Positions 13,223 through 26,407 are shown, counted from the first letter of the stretch. The stretch is 64,000 nucleotides of DNA from Sclerurus mexicanus (GCA_013396755.1 VWZF01001789.1:744001-808000), one strand, 5' to 3'. The notes: generated by a model not told the origin, from the sequence alone. Program-made: numbers and translations.

Positions 13223-14543
13223 TAGGCATCTGGAGTTAAACCATGAAAAGAAGTCATTCTGCATCTGCAAGGCCCAGAGTTATTCCCTAGAAATTCTATC
13301 TCGCCTTCCATATTAGAAGGATGTTTCCTTCCTCTATTTAAAATGTCATAGTTTAAAATATGAACAATTACATCCTTTCATCTTTCAGTTTCTCCTATTT
13401 TAATAAGATTGAGGTTAGAAAGGGTAATTTTGAAATTTGCCAATTTGTCCAGGTCAGTTTGTCCAGCCAATGCAGGAAAAACATTTGGGTAATGCCATCT
13501 TCTTTTTGAAGTGGTTCAGGTCTCTCAGAGCTCTTTTTCACTGATTTTCAAGGCCTAGAGTATCACAGACCCCTATCTGTTTCACTTAGTCTTTTCAAAA
13601 TACACCATTTTAAACCTGCTGAGATGATCAGTCAGCAGCCATTGCCTGGAATCATAGTTTTATTTGAATAAAATACTCTCTAAGACACATAAGAAGTAAT
13701 TGTGAGTGCCTACCTATAAACAGATGAAGAAAAGCTTATCAAAGTATGTCATTAGACACATTAAAGCCAAACATTTCCATCTTGGAAGCAATTCGCATAC
13801 TTTCTAAATATTTCTTTCAGTTCCATACTTCTTTATTTTCCTAACTTGGACCTGTCAACGGAATATTTGAACACTGCTGGATGAGATAGCTGTCAGAGGT
13901 ATTTTTGGGTACTAGTGTTAGTGTAACAGCTAATTGACTCTGAGGTTTTCTGTTATAGTGAGTCAGCTATTTCCTTCTGAGACAAACCCACTCAGCTGAG
14001 ACTGTGGAGATTGATAACCTAAATAAAAACTGGGTGGGTTTATGTATGTGTATATGGTATAGATGTGCAGATAAACCTGCACCAGGGTTGGCTTCCCATG
14101 CACTGGTTTTGTACTGTTTAACATCTGCATGTTCACTGCACCCTAAGGATGCAACATTTCAAAAACCACCACCAGTCTCAGTGTTTCAAGCTACCACACT
14201 GAAGCACTTGAAATGAAGAGGTAACTAATGTGTCTGTCACGGATAGAAAAATCCCAGAGGACTCCCAAGGCAAGGGTGATACAGTAAGGCTGTAACTGGT
14301 CAGCTCTAGACACAACCTTCAAAAGTGCAGCCATAATTGCCCTATAACAGCCTGCCTGAGAGCTGAAGGGCTTTCTAGCAGGGCGTGCATGTTAGCAGTG
14401 TAGGTGTGGCTTCAGATGTCAGTTTTCTCTCTCATTCTCTCTCTTCTTTTCCCCAATTTCCTTATCTTTTTATGCAAATCATCACAGTTTACAGCTTCCA
14501 CATGAGGGAAGGAAGAGGGGCAAGCACTGATCTGATGACTAAT
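13223..14543. other. Unique non-coding stretch
   Basis: No gene or repeat is recognised. Overlapping short open frames on both strands carry no motif. Confidence 0.55.
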
Positions 14544-14803
14544 GTCTAGACCCAAGGGAATGGCCTGAAGTTGTGTCACTGGAGTCTTAGGTAGGATATT
14601 AGAAAAAGGTTCTTCACCCAGAGGGTGGTTGGGCACTGGAACAGCTCCCCAGGGAAGTGGTCACAGCACCAAGGCTGACAGAGTTCAAGAAGCATTTGGA
14701 TGATACTCTCAGGCACATGGTGTGACCCTTGGGGAGGGTCTTGTGCAGGTCTTGATGATCATTGTGGGTCCCCACCAACTCAGCACATTCTGTGATTCTG
14801 TGG
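14544..14803 (+). mobile_element. CR1 LINE 3' end, plus strand
   Basis: Plus-strand CR1 3' piece of about 260 bases. It runs through CAAGGGAATGGCCTGAAG, GGATATTAGAAAAAGGTTCT, TCACCCAGAGGGTGG and CACTGGAACAGCTCCCCAGG, then a CACAGCACCAAGGCTGACAG block, and ends with CCACCAACTCAGCACATTC and the tail TGTGATTCTGTG. Its last 40 bases belong to the same tail type as the two SINEs at 37.5 and 42.9 kb. The antisense open frame across it has no meaning. Confidence 0.93.
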
Positions 14804-17800
14804 TGCTGTGAAATTTTGCCTTAGAATATTACCAGTACTACAGGTGATGATTCTTCATTTTGATTAATTGTTGTTACTTCCTCCTTTTTTCTATTTTACA
14901 CTCAGCACAAAACTCCCATGGTGCTTCCTAGTTGCAAAGTAATAATAGAATTATTTAATAAAAAACCCTTTCTGGCTTACTGCCAGTTTTCTAGCATGTT
15001 CCAAAGATCTCTTTTGGGCTTTCATTGTTGAAATTGAATATTAAAGCCCCTTGTGATCACCTGAGCAAGTGTCCATACTAAAATCTACTTTAATAAATTT
15101 TTAATGATCTTCATATCCCAGGTAGATTCTTCTGATGGCTTTTTCAGGAGTGATGACTCATCTAATTTCCTTAAATCCATAGGATAAATTGCAATAATGT
15201 GTTTTGTGCAACATGTTTTCTATGGAAATTTTCGTTTTAGGACAGCTTTGTGAAACTGCTATGTTGTTTGCTAATTACTCATGACTTATACTCTGTCTTA
15301 ATGACCAAAATTCATATCAATTAATTCTTGCTCAAAGATTTAACTATTTTGATGCATTAATAAATTCAGCTACTGATTACTGGGTTCACTTTTAGAATAA
15401 TGTTGTGCTATTTATAATTAGTTATCCTTAAGGAGTTGTGATAAAGCAGCCTCTTTTGAAGCTGAACCTTGATACCTACAAATGACATGTTTTGAAAGAA
15501 ATCTCTCCTTTTATTACAGTGAGAAAGATAAAGTTAAATGTGCCTTTTCAAAGATGAGCTTGATCTAGATTCTAATTACCTCCAAAATTCAATATATAGG
15601 AAAATTTGAAAGATTCTAAAAAATCAGAGACTACAAATGCCATGGCAGAAACGATTATTTCTTAGATCAGTATGGGGTTTTTGATATTATCTAGATACAA
15701 TGACATTAAAGACAAAGTCATACAGTTTTATTTTGATCACTCATGGGTGCTATGTACTAGTTAGGAAATGAGGTGATTAATATTGATGTAAGACAAATTA
15801 GGTACTGCAGTCTTGGCTGTTTCAGAATTCATCCAACCCCCTCCAGTTCTAAGCTTGGCCATAGAATGCAACTGCAGGTGCCAATTTAACAGTAACAGCT
15901 GTGGATAGGATTTAATCAGCCTGATTTTCTCATAATAAATATGAAGTTCTTGAACTTATATGGGACTCAGTCATGTCCTCTTTTGAGGACTTCAGCTAAA
16001 TGAACAAAATAACTATCCTTTTTTTTTTTTTTAATAAGAATGTTATTGTGACATTTGTCTTTAAACTTTCAAAATTTAAAAATTAATTCATGTACTCTGA
16101 AATCAACTGTTTCTGAGGTTACAGTCAGTTGAAATGAACAATGAGGAAAGTTGTAGGTGATGCAGACAGAAATCTAATTCAGGTACTACAGCGTGAGGCA
16201 GTCTCAGAAAGAAGCTGTTCTGGATCGTACATTAGGAGAGAGTACATTTTGTCATTGTCAGGTCTTATTGCATACTACCTCACAGATTTATACTAAAACA
16301 TGTTAATGCACACACATATTTAATATATATTGGCTCCTAAATATTTTTCCCTGCAGTTTCTCTTCCAGGTTTAACAATTCATTTGTCTCAACCCTGTGAA
16401 GCTAACTTGTATGTGCCTTTTCCTCCGTGCTGTTGCATATGAAAACATGACTCCTAGGAGGACCACAACTCCTAGAACAAAACATATTGCTGGCTGTTAG
16501 GAGCAAAAGAAAATCAACTTTTACTTCTTTTCTGTGACTAGAAATTTGAGAAACATCAGAAGACAAAATTCTAAGGTCCCTTCAAGAGGAGAAATTCTGG
16601 TCAGTTTTTCTCATCCTGAAAAAGCTGGAGGAAACATGTTTGCTTCCTTTTACAGGATCTTCTTGAAGCCAAAAAAACTTTTTCACAGGGGTTCTGGAAG
16701 CTATTGATGCACAATTAATAAGCAATTTTATCCATTAATTATCACCAATTCTTCTCAAGGTTTATACTAGGATGCATCTTATGCTTGAAGATTTGGGAGT
16801 CAAAGTGTAAAGTCTACTGTCCAAATATATCTTAGATAGTAATTCTCATGTGATAATATCGGATCTGATCTAAACAGATGACATCATGGGTCTGACTTTT
16901 GCAAAGGCACCAAGTAGTCCTGTGGATAGTGTGTTCATAAATCACTTTGTTTAATTCATATCATAGTATACATAAAGTGCAGTAGGGGATTTCGTGAGGT
17001 TGCATGTAGCTCCTGTCAGTTCTCCCTTGAGATGATGATTGTGTTTTGAGATTTACATATAAAGCAGAGAACAGACTAGAATTTCCATGGAAGATAATCT
17101 TTTTGATAATGGCACAGCTAGTGACAAACATAACACTACTGAGATTATGACAAGTAATTTCAAATACATACCAGTAAAAATCAGAATATAGCTGCCTGTT
17201 GGAATCTTTCCTAATAATTATTCATGTATTACTTATTTATTTCTGTGTGGAAAAGGTGTGGGTTGGGTTATTTTTCACTCTGTTGTTAGGGAATTTTGTC
17301 CAACTTAGGTTATTTGCAGAGTAAATGAAAAATGGGAGTGCTTTATGCAACATATGTCAAGGTTTATTTCATTCAACCTACAATATTTATGAGATTTTTC
17401 TGTCAATTCATTAGGTCCTTTTATCCTCGGATACATGTCTTGGACAAAGACTGCCTAAAAGAATTTGCATACTTCATCTGAAGTCCCTCAAAAAGTTTGT
17501 TTTTCATATTTCTATCATAACATCAGTTCAGAATCAATGATTTAATCTATGGTTTTCAGTAGGTTGAGTGCAGAGGCTGCACTGACAGATCACTAAGTAT
17601 AACTCCAGCAATTAAAATAAGAGCAGTACTCAAACTCCAACAACTGTATCAGTGGCAACAGCAGCAAGAAGAAAGTGCTGTGGGAGCAGCCTTGTCTGCC
17701 AGGAGTGGAATGAAACCCTGTTTCCTCCTAAGGATTTCAATGTCCGCTCTTATGCTCATTTGATAAGATTAGGTCATGGCCTTCTGTGAATAGCGATGCC

Positions 17801-18159
17801 TCACTGGTTTTTTACTAACTTATGTTCAGATTTTCCTATATAAAAAAAGTAGCACGGTTGCATTAGTTTTCATGGCCAATAATAAAATGTCTCTGTATAA
17901 GATATTTTCGGCTGGCTGAGGAAAACATTTTGAAGTTGCATCAATAGTACTCAGCTAATGCTTAGATTTATTTTTTTTTTTACTTTTGCTTTTTTTCAGT
18001 GTGTTAGGCAACGGTTTAGGAAGGAGAAGGGATCCGAAGGGATCCAAAGGGACAAAGGCAGGGGATTCATGGGAGGGGACCAACAGGTTAAGGACTAGGC
18101 AGAAGCTGTAGATATGCAAATACAGTTCCACCAAGAAGGGTCACCCCTGGATGCTCAAA
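14804..18159. other. Unique AT-rich non-coding stretch
   Basis: No gene, repeat family or RNA is recognised. It contains a 14-base T run at 16,019-16,032. It ends at a short purine-rich segment with a GGGATCC duplication (near 18,030-18,045) just upstream of the LTR. Confidence 0.55.
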
Positions 18160-18733
18160 GAGTAATGGGTCTGGCTGAGAGGGAGTTCATTTCCCCACAG
18201 CAGCCCTCACAGTGCTGCACTTTGCATTAGTAGCTAGAATGGTGTTGATAACACACCGGTGCTTTGGCTACTACTGAGCAGTGTCGGCACAGCATCTTCC
18301 TTCAGTCAAGGGCAAGATCCTGGGAGGGGACACAACCAGACCAGTTGACCCAAAGGAATAACCAAAGGGATATTCTGTACTGTATTACATCAGCTCACAC
18401 ATAAAAGTTAAGGGAAAGAAGAGAAAGGGGGTGGGGGGGCATTCACTGTTTACTCTGTTTGCCTTCTGAGCAACTATTATGTGTGTTGAAGTCCTGTGTC
18501 CTGGAAAGTGGCTGGACATCGCTTACTAATGGGAAGTAGTGAATAAACTTTATTTTTCATTTTGCTAGTGCACGTGCAAGCTTTCACTTTTGCTTTAGTA
18601 AGCTGCCTTATCTCAACATATGAGTTATTCTCATATGAGTTAGTCTTAGTCTCTCTCTCCTGTTCAGCTGGAAGCAGGAGTGACAGAGTGGCTTGGTGGT
18701 CACCTGCCATCCAGCAAAGGTCAACTTAACACA
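18160..18733 (+). mobile_element. ERVL-type solo LTR, near complete, plus strand
   Basis: An LTR of roughly 570 bases in the expected order. The start is TGGGTCTGGCTGAG with a TTCCCCACAGCAGCCCTCAC block, followed by GATAACACACCGGTGCTTTGG and CTACTACTGAGCAGTG. A GGGAGGGGACACAACCAG block and AAAGGGATATTCTGTACTG come next, then a TATA-like CATAAAAG near 18,400, AATAAA at 18,542-18,547, and a CTGCCTTATCTCAAC block in U5. The end is a degenerate AACTTAACACA. No retroviral internal sequence or second LTR adjoins it, so it is a solo LTR, presumably left by recombination between LTRs. A 10-base direct repeat, CATATGAGTT, sits in U5. The two signals mark the probable U3/R and R/U5 areas. Family recognition is from memory of avian repeats. 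Confidence 0.88.
18542..18547 (+). promoter_or_regulatory. Polyadenylation signal of the LTR
   Basis: A canonical AATAAA in the R region of the plus-strand solo LTR, about 140 bases after the TATA-like CATAAAAG, a spacing that fits an LTR. Whether it is used now is unknown. Confidence 0.55.
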
Positions 18734-18859
18734 TAGAACTTAAACTGTTTGGAATCTAATGGAAAGTTGTGTTACTCAAGATCCCCAACAACTGGAAAAA
18801 AAGCCTGATCAGGAAACATGTCCTCTTGGAATTAATTTACAAGAAAGAAATAAAATTAG

Positions 18860-19745
18860 TCACTGCGGGTTTACCAGGGCAAGTTTTACTTGACCCAGCT
18901 GCTTGCCTTTTCTCTGAAGAACAGATATATCGCTGGGAGGAGAGTGGGTTAACGCACCTTGAGTCTGCCAATGCTTTTGACACTGGCTTCCAGGCATTCT
19001 TACTTGGAAACAGAGGAACTGTGGGCTGTGCAAATAGACTGTTACACTGGTTGAAAACCAGCTGTACTGCCAACCTGCCAAGCTCATTGTGCAGTAATCA
19101 ATAGCTTGATGTTCATTTGGCAGAGGTAACAGAGCTACCCTAGGGTCAATACTGGAGCTGATATTATTCAATATCCTCAGCAGCAGCCTGGATGAAGTGA
19201 CAGAATACAATCTCGGCAAATTTATGGATGATACTATATCAAGGAAAAAATTGACTGACATGCCAAATTGCAGAATTTTAATACAGAAGGACCAGAGTAA
19301 AAATCAAAAACAGACCAGCTAAAGCTTCATGGTGTTCAGTACGAAAAGTATAAATATCTCAACCCAGAGACAAATAACCATGTAAATCTTCATAGACTGA
19401 CTGGCTGAGTAGCCAACCTGTTGAAAAGGACCTGAGAAGTCAGAGTGGATGCCAGTTTAAATATCATCCAAAATTTTTCTCTCATTTCAGATAAGACAAA
19501 CCTCACAAATCAAATTAGATGAAACACAGAGGAATGTTAAAAGGTGCATGGTCAGTGGATCAAAGGACATTTCTGTAGTTATTTCCCTTGGTTTGTCACT
19601 GGTGAGGTCACACCTGAAATTCATTCACTTTTGGACCCACATATCAAGAAGGATGTTGAGAAAACAGGAGATTATTACACAGAATATCAATGAGTGTGAC
19701 CTTTTATGCCTTTCCCAGATGATCCGAGCTGGGAAGCAGTAGCCT
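18860..19745 (+). pseudogene. CR1 LINE reverse-transcriptase remnant
   Basis: An old, frame-shifted fragment of CR1 ORF2. RT motif A is readable as AFDT at 18,973-18,984, and motif C as FMDDT at 19,221-19,235 (FADDT in active CR1). Just before motif C, SILELILFNIL corresponds to the block after the family's VPQGS turn. The A-to-C distance, about 83 codons, fits CR1. The two motifs are in different frames and stops lie between them, so no enzyme can be made. Further on, LVRSHLKFIHFW (near 19,600) resembles the LVRPHLEYC block downstream of RT. Similarity fades near 19,745, and no CR1 3' tail was found. It starts about 130 bases after the solo LTR. Confidence 0.82.
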
Positions 19746-21769
19746 TCAAAGATAGTATGAACAGGGTTTTTCACTCCTGAAAAAGTTTTAAGATGTCAGG
19801 AGATTCATATAGAGATTTATTTAGTTGTGTTTTGAATTTTTACTTTGCATTGCACATCGCTAAGATGTCTTTTTTAAGTATAATCATTGATTTTCGTGTA
19901 ATGACAAATGATACCAGCAACTGGGACCTTTAGTGCCTCTCTTAATTTAGTCTTTTTCTGTATCTGCAGGCATAATTTTTCATCTATAATGATGTGCTAC
20001 AAGGATATGCAGATGACTGCTGCTAGAAAATCATGTAATGAGGTATCTGACATTACAGTTAGTGCCTTCAATTCAGTACAAGGATTTATTTTTCATAAGT
20101 ATGAAACTGCATCAACAAAACAGTGACCTGGTTTAGTTAAAAAAGCAAGTCTAGCTGTACAGAGCTCTTTGCAATATCTGGGTCTTATTTTTACCATATG
20201 GATAGTGTATATAAGAGAAAATAGCATAGTCATGCTGAGAGTGGCCTACTTTGCAGTGTGCCTGGATACTGGAAGGGCTCAGTAGGGCCACTTACTTATT
20301 GTGTTTCAGGTCTCATTGAAGTGAATGATCTTGGCATGCAGTGTGTAGATGATAACTACAAACTGTATTCATGGCTACAGCATTTGGACCACTAAAAGTG
20401 TCAGAGCAGACACTGAATTTAGCTCTAAGCTCTGCAAACCAAATTAGGACTTGCTGCATATCTTGCACAAAACTTCATATATTCTTCCTTACTGCTGGTC
20501 ATTATGTATTCAGTTGCTATTATGGACATAATGCTCTTCTCTTCACTTCTTGTCTGAACATCTTGTTCTTTCTACAAGGTTCCAGACCTGTTGGGAAATC
20601 AGCCAGAGATGCTGAAGCTCTCCCCTCTGGAATGTAATGTGATAAGTCTGTGCAGGTTGCAGGCAGGCCCACTAGGGACGTCAATGTTTCACTGGCTTAT
20701 AAAAATAGGGTGGCTGGTTTTCCTTCACAAGATATGACAACAAAATGTCACTGTACTCTCAGGGAGGTGATTTCTTACTCCTACAGAAACCTGACACATA
20801 CCTGACATTGGCCCTTGGCACAGAGCACCCACTTTCCATCTTTTCTATCATCTTGATGAATCTGATACTACTTTAGCAAGAAACCTGGTGCTAGGGAGTT
20901 AACAATTTGCTGGGCCTCTTCATCTGGAGGCATGTCTTGGTGCTGCTCTGCTAGGTTACTTGGACACACTCCTACCACAGCTGTCTGCGAGATACTTGCC
21001 CATGTGTGTGGAAAAAGTGTGCTGATAATTCTACAGGAATTTGTTTCTGGTTAATGTTAAGATAAATTTAATTTAAAATCTGAGGAAAATAGAATCATAT
21101 CAATGATTCCAGAAAAGAAGGTAGCTCTAAAATCTGAAAAAAATATCATTTTAAATGGTCTGAAACCAGATCTTCCTAACAAAGGATTAGGAATGCATAC
21201 ATTAGTTCCTTGGTTTTGGTGTCCTCCAACATCAAACATTCTAAAAAGTCAGAAGAAATGACAGAGTGTAGATGAAAGGAAGGAGAATAGATTATTATTT
21301 AAAGTACAGTACAATGATTTTAAGGAGAGCTAAATGATTCTGAAACAATGAGGACTAGCTGATTGAATAGCCCTGTGTTGCTTTGAAAATGTAGTTATAA
21401 ATTGGCAATCACCTAGGAGCATAATTCTGAGAAAGGGAGAGGCCTTTAAACTGTTTCTTTCTTTCAGGTCCTTAAATAATAAATAAAATGCAAAATTTAT
21501 TTTAAAAATGTACTATTCCTGAAGCACAATACATTAATGAAATCTGCCTGCTGATTTTGTTTTCCTCTAATCAAAATCATAATCAAACAAAGAAAGAATA
21601 GGGAGATATTTTACCAAAGGAGATTAGACCCTTTAATTAGTCCATAACATAGGATTTGTTCTATTGGAAAATAGTGCTAGTAAAGTGAGTAGTATGAAGG
21701 CATTGGTCATGCAATTTAAAAGCAGACAAGAACTGACTTGGAATATGGTTATAAAGCAAATAACATTTT

Positions 21770-21792
21770 CATATACATTATAAATGTATATG
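21770..21792. repeat. Perfect 10-bp hairpin, 3-base loop
   Basis: CATATACATT, loop ATA, then AATGTATATG, an exact reverse complement. It is AT-rich, so a chance origin is likely. Confidence 0.85.
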
Positions 21793-22116
21793 TTAGACTA
21801 ACAATGGTTTTGTGACAGGAACTTCTGATAGGGATGTCACAGTATATAAAACTAGGGATTTATGTCTCACAATTTAGAACTGCTAAACATTTTCTACACT
21901 GATGGTATCCACCTCCCCAACTTTGGCAGTCAGTTCTTGTCTCACCACCAGTCCCATGGAATGCACCACACCACAGGGAGATCTATTTCATGAGAGGTCA
22001 TTCATGTCAGGTCATCTTACTCATATTTCCTATAAAGTGAGAGAAGAGCCTATTTCCCATAGCATTCTTTTAGATTGTAATGCAAGTGTTCAAAAGCTAT
22101 AATCCATTGATTTCAC

Positions 22117-22131
22117 AAAAAAAAAAAAAAA
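22117..22131 (+). repeat. Poly(A) run of 15
   Basis: An uninterrupted run of 15 A. No retrocopy-like sequence is visible upstream. Confidence 0.9.
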
Positions 22132-24950
22132 GATTGTTTTTAGTTTAGGAAAAAATTCCAAGGGGCAATTTGGTTTACTTTCCCTGTGTATTTACTGTGA
22201 AATACCTTCAATGTTGCCTCATTTCAAGTTCCTGGTTTCCTGTCCATCTGCCTTGTATGTATATTGTTTGCCTCTCTGTTCTCTTTTGGGGTGTGCCAAC
22301 TGGAATTTCTGAGATAACCAAATAGAACACTAGTGTTAACTGCAAGTTCAGGTAGTCTGAGGAGTTTGGCTTATCACTGCTATGAATTTAGAGTATCAGA
22401 CCAGAAATCATCAAGTTTAGATATATATTCAAAGAGTTTTGAAATGCTCATTCCTCCTAGGCATACTAGCTTCTATGGATGTATGTATGTATTTAGTTAT
22501 TTCTAAATAACCAAGAAATAGTGTTGTATCATCTCAGAGGAAGAGTTTGGCAATTAGTCTATTGTTTATTCAGGTTCAGATTATATTAATGCAGCTTCTG
22601 AAAATGACTGTCATAAACAGGAAGATATCATCCTAGGAGAGAGAGAGATATAAAGAAAGAAAAGGCCTAATTTTTGCTGCTGCTCCAGTTGCTGGAGGGA
22701 GACAAGGCAGTTCTGCAATGGATGTCCTCTCCAGCCACTCTGAGGTTGTGCTCATCTACTTCTCTGTTACTGCCCTATTTTATTTCAGGGATGAGTTGAA
22801 GTGGACATGGACTGTTAATATTGTGCCTTGGGAAACTTCCAAAAGTGGAAACATACAAATAAAAATAATCATTTTTGCTAGTGAAAGAAAAAATATAAGG
22901 TTGTGTTTCATGAGCTGAGAATGTCTTCTGTTGAATTATTCATGGTCACCTAGAGCAGATAGTCAGAAAGTACATTCCTGGCTTCGGCTTTCTTTCCGAT
23001 TTGGTTCCTGCCACTACCTATTTCTGGTTCATAAATTCTTCAAAAGGCAAAATGAAGGCACTTAAAAATCTTGATACTTCTCCTCCACAACAGCCGTTCA
23101 GCTAAAAGTGCTGAGAGACAGATCAGGACAAATGGTTGCTTTTTCAGTGGGAGTTCTGCCCTGTAGATGACATTTTTCTATATATGTTTTTACATCAGTA
23201 CTTTAGTAGTGATCACAGAAAAGTACCAATTTGCCTTGGACATATGACATAATCCAAAATTATTTGGAAGGGATACTTTCACAGCACAAACTCCACACAG
23301 CACAGAGCACTTGAAGGGCTATTTTCATTGACATTCCATTAGTGTCAACAGAAGCTGTACTTTTACCACCCTGTGTAATTTGAGAAACTTGAGTAAGAAC
23401 TGTAAACAACTTGTTGCTTTCCTCACTTTTATTCAATTCAGTAAGGTTTTACCTCACAATCTCAGCTACCGGTTTTGATTTTTGCTAAAAGTTTATGGGG
23501 TTATTTTTCTGTAAACAAAAATGAAAAGGACAATTTTCTTCTGACTTCACTTGATTAACTTTTTGTCTCTATCCTAGTAAAATTGATTTCCTGTACAGAA
23601 AGATTTAACAAATTGTATTAATTTAAATACACTCAAAGCCATGATGTTTATTAACGATACAGCAAATTTGCCTCTCAGCTTCCAAGATGTAACTACTTAA
23701 TCTTGCAGTTCTCCGCTGGACTGCTTGCCAAAAGCAAGTACACGCTCCGTGAATTCTATAAAATGTGTAAAAGTTATTTCCCATTACTCATTATGACTGT
23801 AGTTAATGTCAAAACAGCAGTTTAGAGACGTTTGTAGGAAGATATAGAAATCATGGTGAGAAGTCAATCTGAGCCTGTGCCTGGAAGGTGTTAGCACAGC
23901 TGAGAGGAGCCAGGGCATAATCATGGGCTGGTACAGGTCTCAGCTGGGGATCTCCTGTCCCCAGAATGTTTCTTGTCTGTCCAAATCCATATGAAAATAC
24001 CTGGTCCAGGCTTTTCTTACCCTTTTCAGATATTTCAAATGGTAAGAACTGCTGAAAAGGGGATATGCTTGAGACAAGCAAGGAGGAATGAGCATTTTCC
24101 TTGTGCCAGAGCAACAACCCTTGTAACTCAGAGAAGAAGGTATTGGTGTTTGAGCTGAAGAGCTGAAAGATGGGAAAGATGCTATTATTATAAAATAATT
24201 ATAAAATTATAAATTTATTAAAAATCTCTTTCCACCTGTGGCTACAAAAATATTGTCAAACTCATGTTTATACCTTAGAACTATTAGACACTTGTCATTG
24301 CCAGCTTGAAGCGAATAATTAGGATTAAATAGTCCATTTTTGGTTATTTAAGGCCTTAAACAATTTCAATGTCTTTTCTTTTTGGAAGGGAGCCTTTTTC
24401 TTTTGGAAAGGATGGCTAGGACTTGCAAACTGAAACCTCAACTGCCTGTGTGTTAACTTGCTAAAGAGATTACAGTTTCTTATGCAGAGAAATTACTACC
24501 TAATGAGGAGGAAAAAGAAAAAAGAAAGAATGAAGTATAATGGAAATTTTAATTAGTGCTCAGACAAAACAGGACCGGTGACTATGACTCCACTCAGTCA
24601 TGCTTCCACTTGTTCTCTCATTCCAGTAGGATTGAGTCTGATGGTTTTTCAGTACTACCTTGTTGTGAGGTTAAAACTGTAAGCTTTCCTTTATCTGTAA
24701 AAAACTGACATTTTTCATTTTCATCTTGAAATAGAATTTTGAAGCTATACTGTATGTAATAAAGGACTTCTATGTTCTTTTGCAGAGATAGCTAGAGACC
24801 ACTACCTTAGGGAATGACCTCTGTGTTTATTTTTTAAAGTACTTTGGTATCCTGAAACACAACTTGCTGTGTAAGCATGTCAGTTTCTGTTACCACTGAG
24901 TCAGAATCTTGACAGTTTTACACTTCTACTGTTTCTGCTTGCTATTGCTG

Positions 24951-24953
<3 letters not shown>

Positions 24954-25003
<50 letters not shown>

Positions 25004-25056
25004 NNNNNNNNNNNNNNNNNNNNNNNNNNNNNNNNNNNNNNNNNNNNNNNNNNNNN
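24954..25056. other. Poly(A) run of 50 followed by 53-base assembly gap
   Basis: Fifty consecutive A (24,954-25,003) run directly into 53 N (25,004-25,056). The assembly or the reads failed at a long homopolymer, so the real length and what lies behind it are unknown. Sequence before the run shows no feature of a processed retrocopy. The open frame across the gap on the minus strand is an artefact. Confidence 0.97.
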
Positions 25057-25501
25057 TGTAATGTCATAAATTTCACACTCAGAGAAGGATGGACAAATCT
25101 TTGTTTCTGGATTTGTAAATGCTCATACACAGCTGACAACACATCTTATATCTTCCATTGCAGAGTCTTTGCTTCTGATCTGACATAGTCAGAAACTGAA
25201 ACGTGTTCTGCATGAACATTTTTCACCCAGGAAGTTCACCAAAATTAGAAGCAAGTGTGATTTTATCCATTAAAGAAGATTTGATCACTGACAGAAACTG
25301 CTGTTTAAGGAAAAGCTGTACAGTGCTCACCTGGAGTACATACTGCCACTGGTTGACCATGCTTAGGTGAGAGAGGGTTAATGAAAGGATTCTCCTTTGA
25401 GTAAACAGCTTTTCAGGAGACATTTATACAGGAGCAATGAGCTCTTATCTAATTGCTCCACAATCCACACAGTCCTAAAAGGAATTGAGTCTTGAATACA
25501 G
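25057..25501. other. Unique stretch after the gap
   Basis: No gene or repeat is recognised between the gap and the LTR fragment. Confidence 0.5.
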
Positions 25502-25556
25502 TTGCGTATTGGGTCTGGCTGAGGTGGAGTTCATTTCCCTATAGCAGCCTTCAGTA
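25502..25556 (+). mobile_element. Short 5' scrap of ERVL-type LTR
   Basis: TGGGTCTGGCTGAGGTGGAG, then a TTCATTTCCCTATAGCAGCC block, closely matches the first ~50 bases of the solo LTR at 18.16 kb (same order, few differences). Similarity then stops, so this is the 5' edge of an otherwise deleted LTR. Confidence 0.72.
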
Positions 25557-25721
25557 TCAAAGTGAAAGGGCTGGCTTACAACCTTCTTCCCTGTATTATG
25601 AAATGCACTGCTCTGACCTTCAGACCCTGATGCCAAGGCAGTTTTACTACTGCTATGTGTGGAGATAGAGTTGCAAGTGATGATCCCATATGTCATTAAA
25701 GTGAAAGGCAGGATCTAAGTA

Positions 25722-25763
25722 GATGAACGGAGAGTTAAAATTGATGAATGGAGAGTTAAAAAC
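25722..25763. repeat. Tandem duplication, 21 bp x 2
   Basis: The unit GATGAACGGAGAGTTAAAATT is followed directly by GATGAATGGAGAGTTAAAAAC, with three differences. It is a local tandem duplication in non-repeat DNA. Confidence 0.93.
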
Positions 25764-26362
25764 ATGCATTTATCTGCATCCTACACCAAAACTCTGTAGG
25801 GCACAAAACTTTGTGACATCAGAACTCCTTGAATTCTCATTTGCCATTCCAAGCCATTCTGTCCTCACTCACTGGTGGGCAAAATTATCTTTCTTTCCTA
25901 AACAGAAACACCCTAAGCCTTATCCTATTCCAATATGTGCAAAATCCTGACAGAATACACCTTATCCATGAAACAGCAACCACCTATTTCATCCTCAGCA
26001 ATTCAGGACATGATACTGAATGAATGTAACCATACTACACAACACTTTTCATTCAATGGAGTTTTCAGCTTCTTCTCATCTATGAAGCCTTTACACTTTA
26101 ATTACATGATTTTACATATTTTGCCTTTTTATGAGAAAGAATATAGAATTAAGGAGAAAAATATTCTTTGAGGAACAGGAACCTGTAATAAGGATTCTTA
26201 TTATTCAAGTCACTTATATTGTTTTTTGTATATGCATCACCGTCATTAAAAAAAATCTCATGTGGAAAAAGCATAAGCAGTTTTGCTTTCACAGCCATCA
26301 TCTTCCATTTAGTAGATTTTCATTTTATACATATCCATACATACTTATATATTCACACACTT

Positions 26363-26407
26363 CTATATATAAATATATAAATATATATAAAAATATATAT
26401 ATATATT
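26363..26407. repeat. (TA)n microsatellite, interrupted
   Basis: TATATA units with AAATA interruptions over about 45 bases, next to a short CA-containing stretch. Confidence 0.9.

Larger units (their letters stand above)
19746..24953. other. Unique non-coding stretch
   Basis: No gene or transposable element is recognised. Short items are a perfect hairpin at 21,770-21,792, a 15-base A run at 22,117-22,131 and a small GA-rich patch near 22,638. The part around 20,560-21,000 is less AT-rich and has a TATA-like GCTTATAAAAATAGGG, but I cannot assign it to an LTR family. Confidence 0.55.

Noticed and set aside
18769..19261. Two overlapping frames (111 codons plus, 133 codons minus)
   Set aside because: The plus frame covers part of the decayed CR1 ORF2 including motif A but starts upstream of it and ends before motif C; the minus frame is its antisense shadow.
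20690..20730. A promoter at GCTTATAAAAATAGGG
   Set aside because: An isolated TATA-like string in AT-rich DNA with no downstream gene or recognisable LTR structure.
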